Assembly: GCA_031394355.1 (NCBI GenBank)
Contig: JANNSU010000075.1
Span: 1 to 64,000, forward strand
Direction of reading: 5' to 3'
Length of the DNA stretch: 64,000 bases
Origin: JAEUMY01 sp031394355
GTDB taxonomy: Bacteria > Pseudomonadota > Gammaproteobacteria > Burkholderiales > Usitatibacteraceae
Each line of letters starts with the position of its first letter. The first letter of the stretch is position 1. Below the pieces are notes generated by a model, which ran no database searches, was not told the DNA's origin, and saw only the letters and a list, made by a program, of their open reading frames with translations. Shown one piece after another: positions 8,679-16,839 of the stretch. A program made the position numbers and the translations under genes.

Positions 8679-10754
8679 CTAGAACGTCGCCCTCACCCCC
8701 AGCGTGAACGACCGGCCCGGCTGCGGTGCCACGTCTTTCAGATACGAGGTGTGCAGGCGAATGTCCTTGTCAGTGAGATTCTTGCCTTGCAGGAACACGA
8801 GCCAATTGCCACCGACGGCAAAAGCGCCTGCCCGCCAGCTCAACTCGGCATTGACTTTGGTGTAGCCCTGCGTCGCGGTCTCCAGTTCGGCAAGATGGTT
8901 CTGCGCACGCACCCGCATCACGCTGGCACGACCGGACCAGGCACCCCACTGCTGCGAAGCTTCGACACCGATGCGGCCGGGTGAAATGCGCGGCAGGTTG
9001 CCGCCGGACTTGATCTTTGCGCGCACGCTGTCGGTGAAGGCGCGAAGTTTCGTGTCACCTTGCGACCAGCTCACCTCGGCTTCGTAGCCGCGGAAGTCCG
9101 CATCGGCTTGTCCCGTCCGCTGCAGCAGCAGCTCGCCATCGGCTTCGAGCTCACCCTCTGCATTGACGCGGTCCGGCAGTCCGTCACCATCTTCATCCAC
9201 ACTGCGCGCGAAAATGTAGTCCTTCATGCGGTTGGCGAAGAGATTCAGCTTCCACTGCACAGCGCCACTCGACTTCTGCATTGTGAGGTCCACATTGCGT
9301 GAAGTCTCCTTGCGAATATTCGCATCACCCACATCAAACGTGGCCGTGGCGAGGTGGGGACCAAAGGCATAGAGCTCTTCGGCGGACGCCGCGCGTTCGG
9401 CGCGTGTGATGTTGAGGCTCACTGCATGATCCACTGCAAACTTCCAGGTGCCACCCAGTGCCAGGCTGGTGAGCGTGAACCGGCGGCTCGGCAGATTCAA
9501 ACCGCTGGCTGTCACTGACAGACGCTCCTGCTCGCGGCGCGCGCCCGCACTGAGAAGCCAGTCACCGATCTGCTTCTCCTCCACGAGGAACACCCCCAAC
9601 GCTCGCGTGGTGCTGGGCGGCAGATACGCCTCCTCGCCCACTGCAGACGCTTCACGATCCTGCCACTGCACGCCGAATGCACCCTTCCAACCTGCGAGTG
9701 CGACATGGCGCGCTTCGATGCGGCCCTCGTCACCCTTGTTCTTGAATGTCGTGGCGACTTCGCCGCTGGGTTCGATCTCCGAGTGCGCATAGTCGCCGCG
9801 CGCAGCACGCAGACGGATGCGCTCGATGCCTGCCAACGGTTGTAACGACTCACCCGCCACCTCCACCCGGTTCTGCTTCAGCTTGATGAAGGTGCCCTCG
9901 CCCGTCGGCAGGCCGTAAGTGCTGCGCAGGCCGGAGACGCCGGCACCGAGATAGCCGGTTGCACGCGTGATGGAGACACCCATGCCTGCACCTTCGGTAT
10001 CCACATCGCTGCCAGGCAGGCGGCCGCTGGCGCTGTCCGGGTCATCCTTCAGGGCGCGACCGGGAATGCGGTAGTCCTTCGATTTGCGCTGGAAGCCATC
10101 GAGATGCCAGGCGATGTCGCCATTGCCGCCGTTCAACGCGGCATTGGCGGCGCGTTCACGGCTGCCCGACACTGCACGCAACTCGGCCTCGCCGGACAGC
10201 GCCGTCTGGGGTGAGGTTGGCACCAGATTCGACACCACGTTGACCACACCGCCGATGGCACCGCTGCCATAGAGCAGGCTGGCCGGGCCGCGCAGGATTT
10301 CGATTTGCTCAGCATAAGCGGCGTCGGTGGTGACCATGTGGTCCGGGCTCAGCGTGGACACGTCGAGCGTGCCGACACCATTCTCCAGCACGCGCACACG
10401 CGGACCGTCGAGGCCGCGGATAATGGGGCGGCCAGCGCCCGGGCCAAATGCGCTTGATTGCACGCCGGTTTCGCTGGCCAGCGTGTCGCCGATGCTGCTG
10501 GCGCGCTTGCGGCGCAGGTCATCGCCGGAAATCACCGTGACGGGGCGGGCGAGATCGACGATGGGCACATCGAGCGGCAACGCCTTGACGTCGATTTTCT
10601 CCATTTTGGCGAGCTTGTCGGTGGGCTTGGGGGCCGAGGTGGTGGCAGCGGACGCCTGCGCGTTGACGACGGCAGGTGCGATCGACAGTGACAGGGACAG
10701 CGATTGCAGGACAGCAGCGACGAGCGCACGCTGCCCGAATGGAACGGACGACAT
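8679..10754 (-). CDS. TonB-dependent outer-membrane receptor (ZnuD-like)
   Basis: The 691-residue protein would import a metal or metal complex across the outer membrane with energy from TonB. The start at 10754 is chosen because AAGGAG lies just upstream and a signal peptide follows; a longer frame upstream reads implausible sequence. After the signal peptide comes a plug domain (VTVISGDDLRRKRASSIGDTL; RPIIRGLDGPRVRVLENG; EILRGPASLLYGSGAIGGVVNVV). A 22-strand-type barrel follows, ending in the aromatic FTLGVRATF. The plug sequence resembles Neisseria ZnuD-type zinc receptors. The small His-rich gene upstream on the same strand supports a zinc role, but substrate is inference. Copy 5 of the palindrome encodes Ala-Asn-Ile-Arg near residue 478. 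Confidence 0.9.
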   Translation of the reverse strand: MSSVPFGQRALVAAVLQSLSLSLSIAPAVVNAQASAATTSAPKPTDKLAKMEKIDVKALPLDVPIVDLARPVTVISGDDLRRKRASSIGDTLASETGVQSSAFGPGAGRPIIRGLDGPRVRVLENGVGTLDVSTLSPDHMVTTDAAYAEQIEILRGPASLLYGSGAIGGVVNVVSNLVPTSPQTALSGEAELRAVSGSRERAANAALNGGNGDIAWHLDGFQRKSKDYRIPGRALKDDPDSASGRLPGSDVDTEGAGMGVSITRATGYLGAGVSGLRSTYGLPTGEGTFIKLKQNRVEVAGESLQPLAGIERIRLRAARGDYAHSEIEPSGEVATTFKNKGDEGRIEARHVALAGWKGAFGVQWQDREASAVGEEAYLPPSTTRALGVFLVEEKQIGDWLLSAGARREQERLSVTASGLNLPSRRFTLTSLALGGTWKFAVDHAVSLNITRAERAASAEELYAFGPHLATATFDVGDANIRKETSRNVDLTMQKSSGAVQWKLNLFANRMKDYIFARSVDEDGDGLPDRVNAEGELEADGELLLQRTGQADADFRGYEAEVSWSQGDTKLRAFTDSVRAKIKSGGNLPRISPGRIGVEASQQWGAWSGRASVMRVRAQNHLAELETATQGYTKVNAELSWRAGAFAVGGNWLVFLQGKNLTDKDIRLHTSYLKDVAPQPGRSFTLGVRATF
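9312..9323. repeat. Iterated palindrome, copy 5
   Basis: Exact copy flanked T/A inside the TonB-receptor barrel, read as Ala-Asn-Ile-Arg on the minus strand. Confidence 0.95.
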
Positions 10755-10816
10755 GTGAATCTCCTTGATGGTCTGACGAGGGCTGTTGTGAACAGCCAGA
10801 CACTTCGGTGAAACAG

Positions 10817-11197
10817 TCAGATCAAGGAAACAGGCGGCGCTCTCGCGGCATAGTGGACGGTGCCGCGTGCGGCTGGCGGTGATGCATGGACAAGCGGCTG
10901 CGCGAACCCGGCATCGGCAGGCACGAACGTGGTGCCCGCTGCGGTGGCGGGTACCTGCACGACCGCAGCATAGTGGGCACACAGATCACAGAGCGCGAAC
11001 GCTGAACCGTCCGCATGCTCTGCGAACGAATGCGCATCATCATCTGCATGACCCTGAGCATGGGCCTGTTCATGCGTGCCATGGGGCTCGAGCGTGTGCG
11101 TCCAGCCATGCTCGATGGCGCCGACCTGCGCGATGAGCAGACACAGCGCGGCCAGCAGGGCGAGGAAGTGCGATGGCAGATGGCGGAGGCGAGACAT
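10817..11197 (-). CDS. Small secreted His-rich protein with CxxC motif
   Basis: The 126-residue product has an N-terminal hydrophobic segment (LLAALCLLIAQVGA), then a His/Asp-rich stretch (about HGTHEQAHAQGHADDDAHS) and the motif CDLCAHY. It lies 62 bp upstream of the TonB receptor on the same strand, so it is probably first in a two-gene unit. A longer start at 11230 is possible, but MSRLRHLPS gives the better signal peptide. A zinc- or copper-binding periplasmic role is inferred from composition. The shape (signal peptide, His cluster, CxxC-H) resembles small DUF2946-like proteins, and the copper-regulated protein at 14314 has a similar CxxCH. Confidence 0.72.
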   Translation of the reverse strand: MSRLRHLPSHFLALLAALCLLIAQVGAIEHGWTHTLEPHGTHEQAHAQGHADDDAHSFAEHADGSAFALCDLCAHYAAVVQVPATAAGTTFVPADAGFAQPLVHASPPAARGTVHYAARAPPVSLI

Positions 11198-11257
11198 GGG
11201 TGCGCAGTATAGCGTTGGCGGTGATTGCACAGCACGCAGCTGCTAGGGGGATGCACT

Positions 11258-11269
11258 GCGAATAGTTGC
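11258..11269. repeat. Degenerate palindrome GCGAATAGTTGC
   Basis: Two-base variant in the 332-bp intergenic stretch 11198-11529 upstream of the divergent His-rich gene. Confidence 0.55.
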
Positions 11270-11300
11270 ATAGACCGCAATACCTGAAAGTCAACGTCGG

Positions 11301-11344
11301 GGAACGCAGATGAGCGCGGATGAAGGGCGGATGAACGCAGATGG
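11301..11344. repeat. Single arm of the ACACAGATGAACAC family, GC-shifted
   Basis: ACGCAGATGAGCGCGGATGA and a following near-copy match the left arm of the long inverted repeats, with A/T to G/C changes. It lies in the divergent region 11198-11529, which otherwise shows only degenerate palindromes and no gene. Confidence 0.6.
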
Positions 11345-11422
11345 ATGTGAAGTTGCCATGGCCTGCTCGGCGCAGACACTCCACCCCGCTTTCAAACGGG
11401 GCAGCCTGACAGCGGACGCATT

Positions 11423-11434
11423 GCGACTAGTTGC
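11423..11434. repeat. Degenerate palindrome GCGACTAGTTGC
   Basis: Three differences from the consensus. It is weak on its own, but it has the TTGCG left flank seen in other copies. Confidence 0.35.
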
Positions 11435-11529
11435 CTTGTCTGAACAAGCGCATTTGACGACAGTTTCGATATGCCCGGAACTTTCATCAGCAGTTGCTGG
11501 TCAATACTTTTGTCCATTAGACTGAAGCC

Positions 11530-11892
11530 ATGACCCGCACCCATCTCTCGCGCCACCTCGCAGCCATCGTCGCAGCGCTGGGCATGCTGTTCTCCCAGCT
11601 TGCGCTGGCTGCGTACGCATGCCCGATGGAGCGCATGACCATGACCGAGGCCCTCGCGGAGGCGGAGTGCTGCAGGGAGTCTGCCAGTGCCACTGCAAGT
11701 CTCTGCCACGAACATTGCAAGGACAGCCAACTGGCTGCGCAGGACTCGGTACCTGACCTCCCCGGTTTTGTCCCTGCATTCACGGTTACCTTGCCGGTCG
11801 CCAGCATGCATGAGTGCGAATATTCGCAAGCAACACCCGCCCACCTCACCTCTCCTCCCCTCTTCATCCTGAACTGCTGCTTCAGGATTTGA
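11530..11892 (+). CDS. Small secreted Cys/Met-rich protein, unknown
   Basis: This 120-residue protein has a signal peptide ending near ALAAYA. Its mature part is rich in Cys, Met and His (CPMERMTMTEALAEAECC; LCHEHCKDS). Such composition suits copper or another thiophilic metal, and the gene opens the copper/metal island. I do not recognise a family. The C-terminal third is odd: palindrome copy 6 contributes Cys-Glu-Tyr-Ser-Gln and is followed by a low-complexity tail (PPLFILNCCFRI). The native stop may have been displaced by repeat insertion. Confidence 0.65.
   Translation: MTRTHLSRHLAAIVAALGMLFSQLALAAYACPMERMTMTEALAEAECCRESASATASLCHEHCKDSQLAAQDSVPDLPGFVPAFTVTLPVASMHECEYSQATPAHLTSPPLFILNCCFRI
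11816..11827. repeat. Iterated palindrome, copy 6
   Basis: Exact copy flanked T/A near the 3' end of the small Cys-rich gene, read in the third frame as Glu-Tyr-Ser-Gln. Confidence 0.95.
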
Positions 11893-11963
11893 TTCGCTGT
11901 CCCCGTTGATCGGCCAGACCCGCCGGGTCTGGTCTGGTTCATCCATTTCTATTGGGAGACAGC

Positions 11964-12581
11964 ATGAGAACTCAACTCATTGGCATTTCGCTATTGGTAT
12001 TCGCGCCGCTCGCATTGGCGGATTCGGAAACCAGTAGTCCCCACATCAGCAGCCGCTGTGAAACGCCACTGGCCTCGGCCTTCGTTGTCGATGACCAGGG
12101 CGGCGCATCGTCGTGGATGGCGAAGCGAATGCGGTCGTACCGATTGTCCGCGCCAGCGTCGCTGTTGCGACAGGAACTCTCGCCGACCGGCTGCATCACG
12201 GTGCTGGACCACGATCCAGCGCTGGCGAACGTGCCCAACTTGCCGCAGCCCGATCTTTTGCTGCGGGCTCGCGTGGTTGCGATAGTCGCTTCGGAGAAGT
12301 CCATTGGTGAAAAGGCGGGTACCGCCGTAGGTCGCTACATCGGCTCCTATATCGGTGTCATGGACGAGGAAATTCCCGCGCTCAAGTCGGTCGAAATCTC
12401 GATCGAGGTGGTTTGCGTGCAGCAGCGGCGGGTGGTTCATCAGTTGTTCGTCAAAGCCGAAGCCGATACTGCGAACGCGTCCGGCAATGCACTCACGCTC
12501 GCTCAGGCCAGCGCTCAAGCCGCGCGCGAGGTGATTGAGCTATCGCGGCGGCTGCCCCCGCTTTGCGGGCCGTCCAAGTAA
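11964..12581 (+). CDS. Unknown exported protein
   Basis: The 205-residue protein starts at an ATG with GGGAGA upstream. It carries a signal peptide ending near ALA-DSETSS. Two pairs of hydrophobic, beta-rich stretches (LLLRARVVAIVASE; ALKSVEISIEVVCVQQRRVVHQLFVKAEAD) flank the Gly-rich segment KAGTAVGRYIGSYIGV. An Ala-rich helix ending in two prolines closes the chain. A single Cys pair could form a disulphide. I do not recognise the family. It lies 71 bp downstream of the Cys-rich gene and 34 bp upstream of another exported protein, which suggests a run of periplasmic metal-response genes. Confidence 0.72.
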   Translation: MRTQLIGISLLVFAPLALADSETSSPHISSRCETPLASAFVVDDQGGASSWMAKRMRSYRLSAPASLLRQELSPTGCITVLDHDPALANVPNLPQPDLLLRARVVAIVASEKSIGEKAGTAVGRYIGSYIGVMDEEIPALKSVEISIEVVCVQQRRVVHQLFVKAEADTANASGNALTLAQASAQAAREVIELSRRLPPLCGPSK

Positions 12582-12615
12582 TCCATTCCCAAGCCCTTCA
12601 ATTCAGGAGTGCATC

Positions 12616-12840
12616 ATGAAATCAATCTTTCAAGGCATTGCAACAATTACTCTGGTTCTTGTATCCGCAACAACCCACGCCAACAACTGGCAATGGCAAC
12701 TCGACCAGGTCAAGCTGGACCGTCAACGGACGGAGCAGCGCAAGTTGGTGGTTGCCGAGGGGAAGTTCACTTGCCCTCAAAGGGCGGAGTGTCGCTGCGA
12801 TGAAGTTGCCAAGTCATCGAAACCCTCGGGGAGGCATTGA
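12616..12840 (+). CDS. Small exported basic protein, unknown
   Basis: The 74-residue product has a strong ribosome binding site (AGGAG) and a signal peptide ending at THA-NN. The mature part is short, charged and contains CPQRAECRC, three closely spaced cysteines that could bind metal. It is followed after one base by the next gene, implying coupled translation. The family is not recognised. Confidence 0.65.
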   Translation: MKSIFQGIATITLVLVSATTHANNWQWQLDQVKLDRQRTEQRKLVVAEGKFTCPQRAECRCDEVAKSSKPSGRH

Positions 12841-12841
12841 C

Positions 12842-13513
12842 ATGACACAGCGACGAAGATTGTTGTTGGCCTTTGTTGTGACAGGTAGCCTTACCGCCCA
12901 AGCCAAACCCATCGCGTTCGCGGACGGCACCACCGTCATGCACGAGCGCAACACCAACATGCTGGAGTCGCAGGCGTTCTACGCACCCACCTACTGGTGG
13001 TCTGCCGGGCCGGGGTTCATGCGGCTCACCAGCGACGACAAGCAGAAGCAGCGCGAGATCGGCTACGTTCAGCTCAACTACCTGGTGAAGCGCTGGAATC
13101 TGCCTGCGGCGCAAGGCAATGTCTTCGCCTATGGCGGGGTGGGCACCGCTCGCAGCACGGAGATTGGCGGGCGACTCGGCAACAGCGAGACGGTCTGGCG
13201 CTACGGCGGGCAGGGCGATTACGAGACGCGCACCATTTACACCTCCTTCAAGGTGGATGGCTACCGCAGCCCGTCTTTCTCGCACCGCATCAGCACGGTG
13301 CAGTTGGGTTATGCCCCGTACGAGCACGACTATGAAGACCTCGCCGTCTGGTTCCTGCTGCAGGCACGCCACTACACCGGCGGACTGCGTGACGAGCGTG
13401 AACGCAAGCTGGACCAGGCTGCACTCATCCGCCTCTTCAAGGGGCCAATTTGGGCCGAACTCGGCGTCAATCGAGAGCGCAAAACCCAATTCATGATCAT
13501 GTTCAACTACTAG
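12842..13513 (+). CDS. Exported protein, probable small outer-membrane beta-barrel
   Basis: The 223-residue protein has a signal peptide (LLLAFVVTGSLTAQA). It then shows alternating strands rich in Tyr, Trp and Gly, such as YVQLNYLVKRWNL, VFAYGGVGTARSTEIGG, VWRYGGQGDYETRTIYTSF and a C-terminal FMIMFNY. An aromatic C-terminus and alternating amphipathic strands suit an outer-membrane barrel of about eight to ten strands. Homologues of this type are often hypothetical genes in metal-resistance clusters. It sits between the small Cys-rich exported protein (1-bp gap) and the MerP-like protein (9-bp gap). Its substrate is unknown. Confidence 0.75.
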   Translation: MTQRRRLLLAFVVTGSLTAQAKPIAFADGTTVMHERNTNMLESQAFYAPTYWWSAGPGFMRLTSDDKQKQREIGYVQLNYLVKRWNLPAAQGNVFAYGGVGTARSTEIGGRLGNSETVWRYGGQGDYETRTIYTSFKVDGYRSPSFSHRISTVQLGYAPYEHDYEDLAVWFLLQARHYTGGLRDERERKLDQAALIRLFKGPIWAELGVNRERKTQFMIMFNY

Positions 13514-13522
13514 GAAGCTGCC

Positions 13523-13852
13523 ATGAAAATCTTTATTCGCATTGCCCTCACCTCATTCCTGCTCGCCAGCGCTGCGGCCCAGGCAAAGACCATCGAAATC
13601 ACCGTCGATGGGCTGGTCTGCGCCTTTTGCGCACAGGGAATTGAAAAGAAAATGAAAGCCCAGGCCGCCACCGACAAGGTGTTCGTGAGTCTGGAGAAGA
13701 GAATCGTCGCCGTGTCGCTCAAGGACGGTCAGGACATCGCTGACGACAAGCTGAAGACCGAGATCACGGACGCCGGGTATGTCGTCAAGGTGATCAAGCG
13801 CAGTGACGAATCGCTCGATGTCATCAGGGCGCGAGTAAAGGCGGGCAAATGA
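13523..13852 (+). CDS. Periplasmic HMA-domain protein (MerP-like)
   Basis: The 109-residue protein has a signal peptide followed by one heavy-metal-associated fold. The metal site reads GLVCAFC, a CxxC in the usual loop 1 position but with Leu-Val replacing the common Met-Thr. This resembles exported MerP-like scavengers more than cytoplasmic chaperones. AGGAAG lies upstream. It overlaps the next gene by ATGA, and that gene encodes a MerT-like membrane protein. Together they look like a periplasmic trap plus membrane transporter for a thiophilic cation, but no merA or merR-Hg gene is present. Confidence 0.82.
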   Translation: MKIFIRIALTSFLLASAAAQAKTIEITVDGLVCAFCAQGIEKKMKAQAATDKVFVSLEKRIVAVSLKDGQDIADDKLKTEITDAGYVVKVIKRSDESLDVIRARVKAGK

Positions 13853-14238
13853 TCGCAGGCTTCCGCTCCGCGTTTGCGTCCTCGTTCCTCTCGCTTGCGA
13901 CCAGCGGTAGCACGCTCATCTGCTGCGCCTTGCCTGCGCTGATGGTCTCCCTTGGCGCAGGCGCATCGTTGGCAGGACTGGTGGGCAGCTTCCCGCAGAT
14001 CGTGTGGTTGTCCGAACACAAGGTGCCGCTGTTTGTTCTGGCGACGGTCATGTTGGTCGTGGCGGGGGCGTTTCAATGGCGGGCTCGCTCGCTGCCCTGT
14101 CCGGCTGATCCGGCATTGGCAGCCGCCTGCGTCCGCGCTCGGCGTGTCTCACGGTGGATCTACTGGTTTTCGATGGCGACACTCGCGATTGGGGCATTCT
14201 TTGCATTCGCGCTGCCGTGGCTGCAACGCCATGCTTGA
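13849..14238 (+). CDS. Small membrane protein, MerT-like
   Basis: This 129-residue protein has about three transmembrane helices. The first contains a vicinal cysteine pair in SGSTLICCALPALMVSLGAG, which resembles MerT transporters, where such a pair receives metal from MerP. A second cytoplasmic pair (CPADPALAAAC) follows helix 2. It overlaps the MerP-like gene upstream (ATGA). Its stop codon is embedded in the -35 element of the following CueR-type promoter. I infer metal uptake or transfer; the metal is not determined. Confidence 0.78.
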   Translation: MIAGFRSAFASSFLSLATSGSTLICCALPALMVSLGAGASLAGLVGSFPQIVWLSEHKVPLFVLATVMLVVAGAFQWRARSLPCPADPALAAACVRARRVSRWIYWFSMATLAIGAFFAFALPWLQRHA

Positions 14239-14265
14239 CCTTCCCCCCTCTGGAAGGTTGATAAT
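14235..14265 (+). promoter_or_regulatory. MerR/CueR-type promoter with copper operator
   Basis: The -35 TTGACC (14235-14240) and -10 GATAAT (14260-14265) are separated by 19 bp, the over-long spacer typical of MerR-activated promoters. The spacer region holds the dyad ACCTTCC-N7-GGAAGGT (14238-14258), nearly identical to known CueR operators. It reads toward the secreted Met/Cys-rich gene at 14314. The regulator is presumably the CueR encoded at 21916. Confidence 0.92.
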
Positions 14266-14313
14266 GGCATCACTTCCTGAACCAACCCTTTAAGCCGCTG
14301 TCTGCCCAATGTC

Positions 14314-14676
14314 ATGAAATTCCTGTCCAAACTTGCGCTTGCCTGGATGTTCGCCTGGCTACCCGTCTCCGGCGTCGTGGCGGCGACCATGCCGTTCTGC
14401 GCGCAAGGCATGGGTGGAATGATGGCGGCCACCGTGGCGGCGGAGGGCATGGACAGCATGCCTTGCCATCAGCCGGCGGACGCGAGCAGCAAAGGCGGCC
14501 AGTTGCCTGTCGAACACTGCGACCTCTGCCACGTCGCCGGTGCCGTGGCACCCCCCAGCCTGCCGGTAATCGCCAACGTCCCGCCCAGCCTGCCGCCTTC
14601 CGTGGACCGCGTGGAAGACTTCAGCTCCTTCATCCCCGCAACGCCACAACGTCCCCCGCACACCGCCCCGGCCTGA
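14314..14676 (+). CDS. CueR-regulated small secreted Met/Cys/His protein
   Basis: The 120-residue protein lies 48 bp downstream of the CueR-type promoter. It has a signal peptide ending near GVVAA. The mature region holds likely copper(I) ligands: MPFCAQGMGGMM, MDSMPCHQ and CDLCH. The C-terminal third is Pro-rich. Small proteins of this shape (DUF2946-like) are common at the head of copper-resistance operons. I infer periplasmic copper binding. It may be co-transcribed with the TolC and multicopper oxidase genes, although the 102-bp gap 14677-14778 holds a degenerate palindrome. Confidence 0.78.
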   Translation: MKFLSKLALAWMFAWLPVSGVVAATMPFCAQGMGGMMAATVAAEGMDSMPCHQPADASSKGGQLPVEHCDLCHVAGAVAPPSLPVIANVPPSLPPSVDRVEDFSSFIPATPQRPPHTAPA

Positions 14677-14694
14677 ACCGCCGGGGGATCTGCA

Positions 14695-14706
14695 GCGAAT
14701 AGTCGC
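14695..14706. repeat. Degenerate palindrome GCGAATAGTCGC
   Basis: Same one-base variant as at 8471 and 8659, in the gap before the next exported protein gene. Confidence 0.75.
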
Positions 14707-14778
14707 GAGGCGCTGAATAGAGCGCATCGCCGAGTCGCGATCCCTCTCCTGGCTTTTTTGTGTATCGAGGAGAGACGC

Positions 14779-15126
14779 ATGTATCGCAATCTGTATCTTT
14801 TGCTGGCCAGCCTGCTGCCGTTGAGCAGCATGGCGCAGCCGCCACATCAACATGGCGCACCCGCCAGGGCTGTTTCGGCAACGCCTGCTGCAACGGTGCC
14901 TGCCGCAACCTCGCCCGCCATCCCAGCCCAATCCAGCGGCGCAAAGGTCACGGGGCTTGAAGGCTACCGGCGCTTCAATGCTGACGAGCCGCTAGCTGAC
15001 TGGCGCAAGGTCAATGACACCGTACGCGACGTCGGCGGTTGGCAGACTTACGCCCAGGAAGCCGCACGCGCCATCAAGGCGGAGCAGGACGGCAAGGCAG
15101 CGGCAATGAAAGGGACCAAGCCATGA
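14779..15126 (+). CDS. Exported protein of the copper operon, unknown
   Basis: The 115-residue product has AGGAGA upstream and a signal peptide ending near SMA-QPP. A His patch (HQHG) and an Ala/Pro-rich linker lead to the conserved-looking segment GLEGYRRFNADEPLADWRKV and a basic helix at the end. Proteins of this layout often precede TolC-family genes in copper clusters. Its stop overlaps the ATG of the TolC gene, so the two are translationally coupled. No function can be assigned beyond probable periplasmic metal resistance. Confidence 0.75.
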   Translation: MYRNLYLLLASLLPLSSMAQPPHQHGAPARAVSATPAATVPAATSPAIPAQSSGAKVTGLEGYRRFNADEPLADWRKVNDTVRDVGGWQTYAQEAARAIKAEQDGKAAAMKGTKP

Positions 15127-16547
15127 AGCGCTCGCTGATCGCCGCCGCTGTAGCCATGACACTCGCTGGCTGTGCTACCGATGGCGTCAAACGCGACAGC
15201 GAGTTTGTCGCATCTTTCGCCAAGGACACGTACGGTACCGCTGCAACGCCGCAAACGCGCAGCGAGGATCGTGCTGCGGCCCGCGCGCAAGCCACGGCGC
15301 TCCTGCAACAGCCCTTGTCTGCCGATGACGCCGTGCGCGTTGCACTGTCGCTGTCACCTGCGTTCCAGGCCATGCTGGCCGAGCAATCCGCGCTCTCCGC
15401 CAACGCGGCACAGATGGGCCGGCTGCCCAACCCCGTGTTCACGTTCGAACGGCTGGTCAAGAAGCATGATGGCGAGATCGACCTCGACATCGGCCGCATG
15501 CTGTCGATTTCGCTGCTGGAATTCATCTATCTGCCCTCGCGCCTGAAATCTGCAGAAGCCATGCAACAGCAGGCGCGGCTGCAAGGTTCAGCGCGGGTGG
15601 TGGAGACCGCGACCAATGCGCGCCAGGCCTGGGTCAAGGCCGTGGCGGCGCAACAGTCGCTCACCTACTTTCAGCAGGTGATGGACACGGCCGAAGCCAG
15701 TGCGGAGCTGGCCAAGCGCATGTATCAGGCTGGCAACTTCAGCAAGTTGCAACGTGCGCGCCAGCAGGCCTTTTATGCGGAAGCCGCAGGGCAGCTGACA
15801 CGCGCGAAACATATGGCACTGAGCACGCGTGAAGCGTTGATTCGCACGCTCGGTCTTGACAGCGCACTGGCTCAACAGTTGAAGCTGCCAGAGCGACTGC
15901 CTGATTTGCCGAAAGCGCCGAAGCCGGAATCCGTGCTGGCGCAAAAGGCGCTGGATCAGCGGCTGGACGTGCGCATGGCCGCGGCTGATCTCAACCTGCT
16001 CGCCGCACGCAATGGATACGCAAAAGCCAGCAGCTACCTGAATGCGCTGCATCTCACCGGCATCCGCATCAGCGAAACTGGCGAGCCGGTCAAGAAAGGG
16101 TACGAGCTGGAGCTGGCGATCCCCATCTTCGACTGGGGCGATGCGCAGCGCGGCAAGGCAGCCAGCGAGTATCGCGCGGCCATGTATCGCGTGGCGCAGA
16201 CCGGCATTGATGCGGAGTCGAGCCTGCGCGAGCAGTACGCCGCCTGGCGCACCGCCTACGACTATGCGCTGCACTATCGCGATGAAGTGGTGCCGCTGAA
16301 AAAGCTCATCGCCGACGAGATGGTGCTGCAGTACAACGGCATGCTCATCGGCGTTTTCGAAATGCTTACCGGTACGCGCGATCAGATATCGAGCGTTATC
16401 TCGGCCATCGATGCGCAACGCGATTTCTGGCTGGCTGATGCTGCGCTCGACGCGACGCTGATCGGCAAACCCTCCAACGCCCCTGCCATGAGTGGCGATG
16501 TTGGCAACCGCGCAGTCTCCGGCGGCGGTGCCGCAGGAGGTCACTGA
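15123..16547 (+). CDS. TolC-family outer-membrane lipoprotein
   Basis: This 474-residue outer-membrane factor starts at 15123 within an ATGA overlap. It has a lipoprotein signal (LAGC) like CusC or OprM. Two long helical repeats are visible (about residues 70-250 and 270-460), including LSLSPAFQAMLAEQSALSAN and LDQRLDVRMAAADLNLLAA. The C-terminus is His/Gly-rich (GGGAAGGH). There is no RND pump or adaptor next to it. It may work with the CzcAB-like pump 10 kb away or another partner, and its place before the multicopper oxidase suggests copper export. Confidence 0.88.
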   Translation: MKRSLIAAAVAMTLAGCATDGVKRDSEFVASFAKDTYGTAATPQTRSEDRAAARAQATALLQQPLSADDAVRVALSLSPAFQAMLAEQSALSANAAQMGRLPNPVFTFERLVKKHDGEIDLDIGRMLSISLLEFIYLPSRLKSAEAMQQQARLQGSARVVETATNARQAWVKAVAAQQSLTYFQQVMDTAEASAELAKRMYQAGNFSKLQRARQQAFYAEAAGQLTRAKHMALSTREALIRTLGLDSALAQQLKLPERLPDLPKAPKPESVLAQKALDQRLDVRMAAADLNLLAARNGYAKASSYLNALHLTGIRISETGEPVKKGYELELAIPIFDWGDAQRGKAASEYRAAMYRVAQTGIDAESSLREQYAAWRTAYDYALHYRDEVVPLKKLIADEMVLQYNGMLIGVFEMLTGTRDQISSVISAIDAQRDFWLADAALDATLIGKPSNAPAMSGDVGNRAVSGGGAAGGH

Positions 16548-16602
16548 TGTGCTGCGCCATGTCCAAAAACGCGTCTATCGCTGCACTAGGCATGAAGCAC
16601 TT

Positions 16603-16822
16603 CCCCCTTTGCAACAGGGGGCGAGCCGGGGTTTCACGGCGCATGCGCCGTGCCGGGCGAGCGACCGCGCGATGCAGCGCGCGGGCTGGGGCGCAGCCTG
16701 AGGGGGATTTCTTCATCCCCCGATCACCACTGCAAATCCCCCCCAGCCCCCCTTTTTCAAAGGGGGGAGTGCGTCAGCATGGGGGGATTGACCAACCAAC
16801 CCCTTTTTCAAAGGGGAGTTCT
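16603..16822. repeat. Cluster of short hairpin repeats (CCCCCTTT...AAAGGGGG type)
   Basis: The 292-bp gap between the TolC and multicopper oxidase genes holds no gene. It contains CCCCCTTT/AGGGGG (16603-16621), an 18-bp perfect palindrome with core GGCGCATGCGCC (16635-16652), CCCCCCTTT-TTC-AAAGGGGGG (16747-16768) and CCCCTTT-TTC-AAAGGGG (16800-16816). Repeats of this kind are common intergenic dispersed elements and could terminate or stabilise transcripts. Confidence 0.8.
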
Positions 16823-16839
16823 GAATTGAGGACTAGAAA

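Noticed and set aside
12281..12293. GCGATAGTCGC at the centre of an exported-protein gene as a palindrome variant
   Set aside because: It lacks one base of the 12-mer and could easily be chance.
13523..14238. Interpretation of the MerP/MerT-like pair as a mercury operon
   Set aside because: No merA, no mercury-type MerR, and the nearby operators are of CueR type.
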